Assembly: GCF_004217285.1 (NCBI RefSeq)
Contig: NZ_SHKS01000011.1
Location: 145,301-209,300, forward strand
Reading direction: 5' to 3'
DNA length: 64,000 nucleotides
Source of the DNA: Streptomyces sp. BK239
GTDB taxonomy: Bacteria > Actinomycetota > Actinomycetes > Streptomycetales > Streptomycetaceae
Shown: one piece after another, positions 58,331 to 64,000 of the stretch
Position numbering within the stretch: position 1 is the stretch's first letter
Layout: the number at the start of each line of letters is the position of its first letter
Notes under the pieces: generated by a model
Told to the model about the DNA's origin: nothing
Databases searched by the model: none
Seen by the model: the letters and a program-made list of their open reading frames with translations, nothing else
Translations under genes and position numbers: made by a program

Positions 58331-60298
58331 ATGCCGACCGTGAACCCCGAGCCGCTCTGGCGGCCCGATCCGCAGCGCATCGACGAAGCACAGGTCACCC
58401 GCTTCCAGGCCTGGGCCGCCGAGCACCACGGAGCCCCCTCCGAAGGCGGCTACCCGGCCCTGCACCGCTGGTCCGTGGACGAGCTGGAGACCTTCTGGGA
58501 AGCCGTCACCCAGTGGTTCGACGTCCGTTTCTCCACCCCCTACACGCGCGTGCTCGGCGACCGCGCCATGCCCGGCGCCCAGTGGTTCCCCGGAGCGACC
58601 CTCAACTACGCCGAGCACGCCCTGCGCGCGAGCGCCACCCGAGCGGACGAACCCGCCCTCCTGCATGTCGACGAGACCCACGAACCCCGCCCGGTGACCT
58701 GGTCCGAGCTGCGCCGCCAGGTCGGCTCCCTCGCCGCCGAACTGCGCGCCCTCGGCGTCCGCCCAGGCGACCGGATCAGCGGCTACCTCCCCAACATCCC
58801 GCAAGCAGTCGTCGCCCTCCTCGCCACGGCCGCCGTCGGCGCTGTCTGGACCTCCTGCGCCCCCGACTTCGGCGCCCGCAGCGTCCTCGACCGCTTCCAG
58901 CAGGTCGAACCCGTCGTCCTGTTCACCGTCGACGGCTACCGCTACGGCGGCAAGGAGCACGACCGCCGCGACACCGTCGCCGAACTCCGCCGCGAACTGC
59001 CCACCCTGCGCGCCGTCGTCCACATCCCCCTCCTCGGCACCGACGCGCCCGAAGGAGCCCTGGAGTGGTCGTCCCTGACCGCCGGGGACACGGACCCCGT
59101 CTTCGAACAGGTGCCCTTCGACCACCCCCTGTGGGTGCTCTACTCCTCCGGTACCACCGGCCTGCCCAAGGCCATCGTCCAGTCGCAGGGCGGCATCCTC
59201 GTCGAACACCTCAAACAACTCGGCCTGCACTGCGACCTCGGCCCCGAGGACCGCTTCTTCTGGTACACCTCCACCGGCTGGATGATGTGGAACTTCCTCG
59301 TCTCCGGCCTCCTGACCGGCACCACCGTCGTCCTCTACGACGGCAGCCCCGGCCACCCCGACACCGCCGCCCAGTGGCGCATCGCCGAACGCACCCGCGC
59401 CACCCTCTACGGCACCTCCGCCGCCTACGTCATGGCCTGCCGCAAAGCCGGCGTCCACCCCGCCCGGGACTTCGGCCTCTCCACCGTCCGCTGCGTCGCC
59501 ACCACCGGCTCCCCCCTCCCGCCCGACGGCTTCCGCTGGCTCCACGACGAGGTCCGGACCGACCTCTGGATCGCCTCCGTCAGCGGCGGCACGGACGTGT
59601 GCTCCTGCTTCGCCGGAGCCGTCCCCACCCTCCCCGTCCACACCGGCGAACTCCAGGCCCCCGGCCTCGGCACCGACCTCCAGTCCTGGGACCCCGCCGG
59701 CCGGCCCCTCGTCGACGAGGTCGGCGAACTCGTCGTCACGAACCCCATGCCGTCCATGCCCGTCCGCTTCTGGAACGACCCCGACGGCAGCCGCTACCAC
59801 GACAGCTACTTCGACACCTACCCCGGCGTATGGCGCCACGGCGACTGGATCACCCTCACCTCACGCGGCTCCGTCGTCATCCACGGCCGTTCCGACTCCA
59901 CCCTCAACCGCCAGGGCGTCCGCATGGGCTCCGCCGACATCTACGAAGCCGTCGAACGACTCCCCGAGATCAAGGAATCCCTGGTCATCGGCATCGAACA
60001 ACCCGACGGCGGCTACTGGATGCCACTCTTCGTCCACCTCGCCCCCGGCGCAGTCCTCGACGACGCCCTCCTCGACCGCGTCAAGCGGACCATCCGCGAG
60101 CAGCTCTCCCCACGCCACATCCCCGACGAGATCATCGAGGTCCCCGGCATCCCGCACACCCTCACCGGAAAGCGCATCGAGGTCCCGGTCAAGCGCCTCC
60201 TCCAGGGCACCCCGCTCGACAAGGCGGTCAACCCCGGATCCATCGACGACCTCGACCTGCTGCACTTCTACGAGGACCTGGCCCGCAAGCGGGCCTGA
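58331..60298 (+). CDS. acetoacetate--CoA ligase
   Basis: A 655-residue adenylating enzyme of the acetoacetyl-CoA synthetase type. The AMP-binding motif YSSGTTGLPKAIVQSQGG and the TGWMMWNFLVSGLLTG segment place it in this family. The C-terminal PHTLTGKRIEVPVKR lysine is present. It activates acetoacetate to acetoacetyl-CoA, feeding it into acetyl-CoA metabolism. The ATG at 58331 (MPTVNPEPLWRPDP) follows GGGAG. Confidence 0.95.
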   Translation: MPTVNPEPLWRPDPQRIDEAQVTRFQAWAAEHHGAPSEGGYPALHRWSVDELETFWEAVTQWFDVRFSTPYTRVLGDRAMPGAQWFPGATLNYAEHALRASATRADEPALLHVDETHEPRPVTWSELRRQVGSLAAELRALGVRPGDRISGYLPNIPQAVVALLATAAVGAVWTSCAPDFGARSVLDRFQQVEPVVLFTVDGYRYGGKEHDRRDTVAELRRELPTLRAVVHIPLLGTDAPEGALEWSSLTAGDTDPVFEQVPFDHPLWVLYSSGTTGLPKAIVQSQGGILVEHLKQLGLHCDLGPEDRFFWYTSTGWMMWNFLVSGLLTGTTVVLYDGSPGHPDTAAQWRIAERTRATLYGTSAAYVMACRKAGVHPARDFGLSTVRCVATTGSPLPPDGFRWLHDEVRTDLWIASVSGGTDVCSCFAGAVPTLPVHTGELQAPGLGTDLQSWDPAGRPLVDEVGELVVTNPMPSMPVRFWNDPDGSRYHDSYFDTYPGVWRHGDWITLTSRGSVVIHGRSDSTLNRQGVRMGSADIYEAVERLPEIKESLVIGIEQPDGGYWMPLFVHLAPGAVLDDALLDRVKRTIREQLSPRHIPDEIIEVPGIPHTLTGKRIEVPVKRLLQGTPLDKAVNPGSIDDLDLLHFYEDLARKRA

Positions 60299-60387
60299 CG
60301 CCCGCACCCCCCCCGCGCAGGACCCGTTGTCAGTACCGTCGATTACTGTGAGTGAGCATTGATCGACTGTGCGCAACAGGGGGAACC

Positions 60388-61299
60388 ATGGCACACACCG
60401 ACCGCCAGACCATGCGACGCGTCCTGCGCCGCGAGATCGCCGGCACCATCGGCCTGCTCACCGACGACCACGACTTCCACGCCATGCGGCACTACCGCAG
60501 CTTCACCTTCGACGATCACGTCACCTACCTACGAGAAGTGGAGTCCCTCCTCAAAACCCGCGCCCTCCAAGGCATCCACACGACCGTCGCCCTCTTCGAC
60601 CCCCAGGAGTACGCCGAGTTCTGCGCCGTCCAGGGCCTGGACCCCGACGTCCCGGCCCACCGCGGCCTCTTCACCGCGGAACTCGCCACCACCGGGCCCA
60701 CCCTCCCCTACGAGGGCCAGCCCCTCGCCGACCTCGTCCCCGCCCTCGTCGACGAAGCCGTCCGCCAGGCGACCTGGGAGTACGCGGCAACCCTCCTGGC
60801 CCGCCTCGGAACCTGCGCCACCTGCGGCGAGGACCTCGGCCGGACCGCCTTCCACCGGGCCTCCGACCTGGTCGCCCGCATCCTCGACAGCGCGCCGCCG
60901 GGCGACCGGCACCTCGTCTGCAGCGTCACCGGGACACCCGAGACCCTCGTCGCCGCACTCCACGCCGACCGGACGACGCAGGGCTCCTCCCCGCTCGACG
61001 ACGCGGAAGCCCTCGAATTCACCACCGTCCTCGCCGTCGGCCTGGCCACCCACAGCCCCGGCGGCCTCGTCATGCGCACCACCGCCCCAGGCGCCCCCGA
61101 CCGCGTCTACGGCTGGCGCATGCGCGACAACGGACTCCAGCCCCTGACCGCCGGCGAGGTCTTCGACGCCTACTGCACCGACGCCGAGTCCGGCGACCTC
61201 ATCGCCCCCGAGCCGGGCGTCGACTACTGCACACCGCCCGACCTCGGCGACCACGAGGACACCGGACGGCAGGGACCGACGCCGGACCACCACCACTGA
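60388..61299 (+). CDS. hypothetical protein with a Cys motif
   Basis: A 303-residue soluble protein with no recognised domain. It begins MAHTDRQTMRRVLRREIAG and has a mid-region CATCGEDLG Cys pair, a long Glu/Asp-rich sequence and a Pro/His-rich end. The ATG at 60388 follows GGGGGAACC. It sits alone between the ligase gene and ptsI. Its promoter region contains TTGTCA at about 60328 and TTACTGT shortly after, which could be -35 and -10. Function is unknown. Confidence 0.75.
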   Translation: MAHTDRQTMRRVLRREIAGTIGLLTDDHDFHAMRHYRSFTFDDHVTYLREVESLLKTRALQGIHTTVALFDPQEYAEFCAVQGLDPDVPAHRGLFTAELATTGPTLPYEGQPLADLVPALVDEAVRQATWEYAATLLARLGTCATCGEDLGRTAFHRASDLVARILDSAPPGDRHLVCSVTGTPETLVAALHADRTTQGSSPLDDAEALEFTTVLAVGLATHSPGGLVMRTTAPGAPDRVYGWRMRDNGLQPLTAGEVFDAYCTDAESGDLIAPEPGVDYCTPPDLGDHEDTGRQGPTPDHHH

Positions 61300-61308
61300 G
61301 ACACAGCA

Positions 61309-61338
61309 GGGGCGCTCCCCCCGAAGGCGGAGCGCCCC
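61309..61338. terminator. bidirectional terminator
   Basis: GGGGCGCTCC at 61309-61318 and GGAGCGCCCC at 61329-61338 form a perfect 10-bp stem with a 10-base loop. It lies 9 bp after the hypothetical gene stop and 22 bp after the ptsI stop, between converging genes. Confidence 0.85.
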
Positions 61339-61360
61339 TCCTCACCGACGGCCCTGCCTG

Positions 61361-63031
61361 CTACTCGCCGGACAGCACGGCCTGCGCGGCGGCGCGCGCC
61401 TCCTCGGCACTGTCCGCCGCCCGGGCCGCAGCCGCGGCCCGCTCGCACTGAGCCACCGTGTACTTCGCCAGCGTCGCCCGCACATACGGAATCGACGCCG
61501 CCCCCATGGACAGGGAGGTGACACCCAGACCGGTCAGCACACAGGCCAGCAGCGGATCCGACGCGGCCTCACCGCAGACACCACAGCTCTTCCCCTCGGC
61601 CCTGGCCGCCTCAGCGGACAGCGCCACCAGGTCGAGCAGCGCGGGCTGCCACGGATCCTGCAGCCGGGAGACCGCACCCACCTGCCGGTCCGCGGCGAAC
61701 GTGTACTGCGCGAGGTCGTTCGTCCCGAGCGACAGGAACTCGACCTCCTGCAGAACCGAACGCGCCCGCAGCGCGGCCGACGGGATCTCCACCATCGCGC
61801 CGAACTTCGCCCGCAGCCCCGCCTCACGGCACGCGTCCGCGAACGCCTTGGCGTCAGCACGGTCCGCCACCATCGGAGCCATCACCTCGAGGTAGACGGG
61901 CAGCCCCTCGGCAGCCTTCGCCAGCGCCGTCAGCTGCGTCCGCAGCACCTCCGGGTGGTCCAGCAGCGTCCGCAGACCGCGCACGCCCAGCGCCGGGTTC
62001 GGCTCGTCCGACGGAGTCAGGAAGTCCAGCGGTTTGTCCGCACCCGCGTCCAGCACGCGCACGACGACCCGGCCCTCAGGGAACGCCTCCAGCACCTGCC
62101 GGTAGGCCTCCACCTGCTTCTCCTCGGACGGCGCGTTCTTGCTGTCGTCCAAGAACAGGAACTCGGTGCGGAACAGGCCCACACCCTCCGCGCCCGCCTC
62201 GAGGGCGGCCGGCACGTCCGCCGGCCCACCGACGTTCGCCAGCAGCGGCACCTTGTGACCGTCCGCGGTCGCGCCCGGCCCCGTCGACGCCGCGAGCGCC
62301 GCCTTGCGCTCCGCCGCCGCGGCCTCCAGCCGCGCCTTCTTCTCCGCGCTCGGGTTCACGAAGATCTCACCCGTGCTGCCGTCTACGGCGATCATCGTCC
62401 CCTCGGCCAGCTCACCGGCCCCGGGCAGCGCCACCACGGCCGGCACCCCGAGGGCACGGGCCAGGATGGCGCTGTGGCTGGTCGGCCCGCCCTCCTCGGT
62501 GACGAAGCCGAGCACCAGCGTCGGGTCCAGCAGAGCGGTGTCCGCCGGCGCCAGGTCCCGGGCGACCAGGACATACGGCTCGTCGCTGTCCGGGACGCCC
62601 GGCATCGGCACGCCCAGCAGCCGGGCGACGATACGATTCCGCACGTCATCCAGGTCAGCCACCCGCCCGGCGAGGTACTCCCCGGCGCCGGCGAGCAGTT
62701 CCCGATAGGCGGCGAACGCGTCGTAGACGGCGCGCTCGGCGGTGCTGCCGACGGCGACGCGCCGGTCCACGTCCGCCATCAGCTCGGGGTCCTGAGCCAT
62801 CATCGCCTGCGCCTCGAGCACGGCCTGGGCCTCACCGCCGGCCAGGTTGCCGCGCGCGATCAGATCGGCGGCGACTGCCTCCACGGCCTTGCGGGCACGC
62901 CCCTGTTCGCGCTCCGCGTCCTCCGTGGGGATCTGCTTGGCAGGCGGTTCAAGCACCGCCGTTCCCATGTGCCGTACCTCGCCGATGGCCACACCGTGGC
63001 TCACGCCGACGCCTCGCAGCGTTGTCTCCAT
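61361..63031 (-). CDS. ptsI: PTS enzyme I, phosphoenolpyruvate-protein phosphotransferase
   Basis: A 556-residue enzyme I starting METTLRGVGVSHGVAIGEV. The phosphohistidine site is GGPTSHSAILARALGVPAV (His186), and the PEP-binding barrel has GVGLFRTEFLFLDD and LSLGTNDLAQYTFAADRQ. It moves phosphate from PEP to HPr in the sugar PTS. ptsH is not in this window. It lies 105 bp downstream of crr on the same strand, the order known from S. coelicolor. Confidence 0.98.
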   Translation of the reverse strand: METTLRGVGVSHGVAIGEVRHMGTAVLEPPAKQIPTEDAEREQGRARKAVEAVAADLIARGNLAGGEAQAVLEAQAMMAQDPELMADVDRRVAVGSTAERAVYDAFAAYRELLAGAGEYLAGRVADLDDVRNRIVARLLGVPMPGVPDSDEPYVLVARDLAPADTALLDPTLVLGFVTEEGGPTSHSAILARALGVPAVVALPGAGELAEGTMIAVDGSTGEIFVNPSAEKKARLEAAAAERKAALAASTGPGATADGHKVPLLANVGGPADVPAALEAGAEGVGLFRTEFLFLDDSKNAPSEEKQVEAYRQVLEAFPEGRVVVRVLDAGADKPLDFLTPSDEPNPALGVRGLRTLLDHPEVLRTQLTALAKAAEGLPVYLEVMAPMVADRADAKAFADACREAGLRAKFGAMVEIPSAALRARSVLQEVEFLSLGTNDLAQYTFAADRQVGAVSRLQDPWQPALLDLVALSAEAARAEGKSCGVCGEAASDPLLACVLTGLGVTSLSMGAASIPYVRATLAKYTVAQCERAAAAARAADSAEEARAAAQAVLSGE

Positions 63032-63136
63032 CTCACCCGTCTCCGATAGTGCGGCGGGTCCCGCCGCCGCGATGGTTGTCCTACGTGGCCGGCGCCGTCA
63101 TGGGGACGGCCTCGGCGTCAGTGCCGGGAGCCGGCG

Positions 63137-63586
63137 TCAGCGCCAGGAGAAGAGGACGTCGCCCGTCTTCACGTCGCCGTCCTCACGGAGGTCGGCCAGC
63201 GAGCCCGCCGTGGCTTCGAGCGCCACGACCGGGCACACCGCCGACTTGCCGGCCTCCTCGACCGCGGCCGGGTTCCAGCGCACGATGCCCTGCCCCCGCG
63301 TCACGGTGTCCCCCTTGTTCACAAGGAGTTCGAAGCCCTCGCCGTTGAGCTGCACGGTGTCGATGCCGAGGTGGGTGAGCACACCGTGCCCGTCGGCGTC
63401 GACCACGACGAAGGCGTGCGGGTGAAGGGAGACGATGACGCCGTCCACGGGTGCGACGGCCTCGGAAGGCTCGCGCACAGGGTCGATCGCCGTCCCCGGG
63501 CCGACCATGGCCCCGGAGAAGACCGGATCCGGCACCGACGCCAGTCCGATGGCGCGTCCTGCCAGAGGGGACGAGACGGTGGTCAT
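63137..63586 (-). CDS. crr: PTS glucose-type EIIA component (Crr)
   Basis: A 149-residue EIIA-Glc type protein with MTTVSSPLAGRAIGLASVPD, DGVIVSLHPHAFVVVDADG and LTHLGIDTVQLNGEGF, where His72 is the phosphorylated residue. It passes phosphate from HPr to N-acetylglucosamine or glucose permeases. The ATG at 63586 follows GGGAGG. A DasR-type dre lies about 115 bp upstream. Confidence 0.98.
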   Translation of the reverse strand: MTTVSSPLAGRAIGLASVPDPVFSGAMVGPGTAIDPVREPSEAVAPVDGVIVSLHPHAFVVVDADGHGVLTHLGIDTVQLNGEGFELLVNKGDTVTRGQGIVRWNPAAVEEAGKSAVCPVVALEATAGSLADLREDGDVKTGDVLFSWR

Positions 63587-63698
63587 GGGAAGCCTCCCAG
63601 GGGTGGAGATGTACAGGGGCCGTCATTGCCAGACCCGGACGGCGCACTGTCCAGCAGGGTATGTCACATGAACTACCGGTTCCGCATGACAGTGAGAC

Positions 63699-63714
63699 GG
63701 TGGTCTAGACCAGT
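63699..63714. promoter_or_regulatory. DasR-responsive element (dre) upstream of crr
   Basis: GGTGGTCTAGACCAGT matches 14 of 16 positions of the dre consensus ACTGGTCTAGACCAGT and has the perfect 12-bp core TGGTCTAGACCA. It lies upstream of crr on one side and of the rRNA leader on the other. DasR repression of crr and ptsI in Streptomyces is established, and is relieved by glucosamine 6-phosphate. Confidence 0.9.
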
Positions 63715-64000
63715 AGCCTACGGGATTTGCCCCGGCTCCGCCGCCCGCTGTACAGTCGTAGACCTGCCTGGGGGTGAGCGACGCCGACGAGCGCGCTCGA
63801 CCGGGCGGCATCCAACTTGTCAGTGGGATCCCTACTTCGGATCATCTTCTGCATGCCTGCGGGAGAGTGGTCAGGGGGCCGGAAAAACCCTGATAGAGTC
63901 GGAAACGCAAGACCGAAGGGAAGCGCCCGGAGGAAAGCCACGAGAGAGTCTCTCGGGTGAGTACAAAGGAAGCGTCCGTTCCTTGAGAACTCAACAGCGT
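63715..64000 (+). promoter_or_regulatory. ribosomal RNA operon promoters and 16S leader
   Basis: The end of the window closely matches the Streptomyces rrn leader, with CCTTGAGAACTCAACAGCGT as the last 20 bases, just before 16S rRNA. Promoter-like pairs include TTGCCC (63727-63732) with TACAGT (63751-63756, 18-base spacer) and TTGTCA (63817-63822) with GATCAT (63840-63845, 17-base spacer). A further -10 TAGAGT is at 63894-63899. Several tandem promoters are normal for Streptomyces rrn operons. The palindrome TTGAG-AA-CTCAA (63983-63994) belongs to the leader. The 16S gene itself is not in the window. Confidence 0.9.

Noticed and set aside
63960..64000. Start of 16S rRNA
   Set aside because: The window ends inside the leader; the mature 16S sequence has not begun.
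1..64000. CRISPR arrays, prophage genes or complete insertion sequences
   Set aside because: No regularly spaced repeat array, integrase, transposase or phage structural gene was recognised anywhere on either strand.

Overview
The window is very GC-rich actinobacterial DNA and almost certainly comes from a Streptomyces chromosome. It has long GC-rich frames with GTG and TTG starts, a Tat-exported protein, the sporulation pair smeA-sffA, rbpA, a conservon (cvnABCD) and DasR-type operators. The gene neighbourhoods (rib-his, ppm1-fxsA-rbpA, smeA-sffA, acetoacetyl-CoA ligase, crr-ptsI) look like the conserved Streptomyces core. I see no tRNA, CRISPR array, prophage or complete insertion sequence. 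The last ~280 bases are the promoter and leader region of a ribosomal RNA operon whose 16S gene lies just beyond the window.

Layout. 1-9139: end of an exporter gene, an amidase plus L-amino-acid 2-monooxygenase pair resembling DavA/DavB, a DUF5995 protein, a secreted GH6 glycosidase, a uracil/xanthine permease, and a divergent MFS exporter/ROK regulator pair with an operator-like palindrome. 9230-14398: an FMN riboswitch followed by the riboflavin operon ribE-ribM-ribBA-ribH, then hisE, hisG and a PH-domain membrane protein. 14430-16976: a structured leader before two CNNM/CorC-type CBS membrane proteins. 17074-27398: a TPR-AAA ATPase, a uridine-kinase-like protein, a Tat-exported C39-like peptidase, a small membrane protein, a TetR regulator beside an acyl-CoA dehydrogenase, two small hypothetical genes, an Lrp regulator and an amidohydrolase. 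28006-31730: ppm1, fxsA, rbpA (with a SigR-type promoter), a glycerophosphodiesterase and a YczE membrane protein. 31830-37625: a MocR regulator divergent from yczE, smeA-sffA, an ankyrin protein, a possible 19-residue leader peptide and a HEAT-like protein. 37740-40804: the 5-oxoprolinase operon pxpABC and its divergent GntR regulator. 40867-48044: a three-gene operon with the architecture of a MukFEB/Wadjet-type SMC complex. 48056-54958: a small membrane protein, conservon cvnABCD, and a thiolase/DUF35 pair. 55121-63586: NUDIX hydrolase, GH31 protein, acetoacetyl-CoA ligase, a hypothetical protein, ptsI and crr.

How genes work together. The rib genes form one riboswitch-controlled operon with overlapping start and stop codons. 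crr and ptsI are the general sugar-PTS proteins, with a DasR site upstream of crr. pxpABC forms one 5-oxoprolinase under a probable GntR repressor.

The most interesting candidate system is the 40867-48044 operon. It encodes a kleisin-like protein, a winged-helix (KITE-like) protein and a 1539-residue SMC-like ATPase. There is no adjacent jetD nuclease gene, and the ATPase Walker B motif reads LDN where SMC proteins have DE. Other unusual points are a GH31 protein with glycine at the acid/base position, a structured leader that can mask a ribosome binding site, and an orphan DasR-like site before the riboflavin operon.
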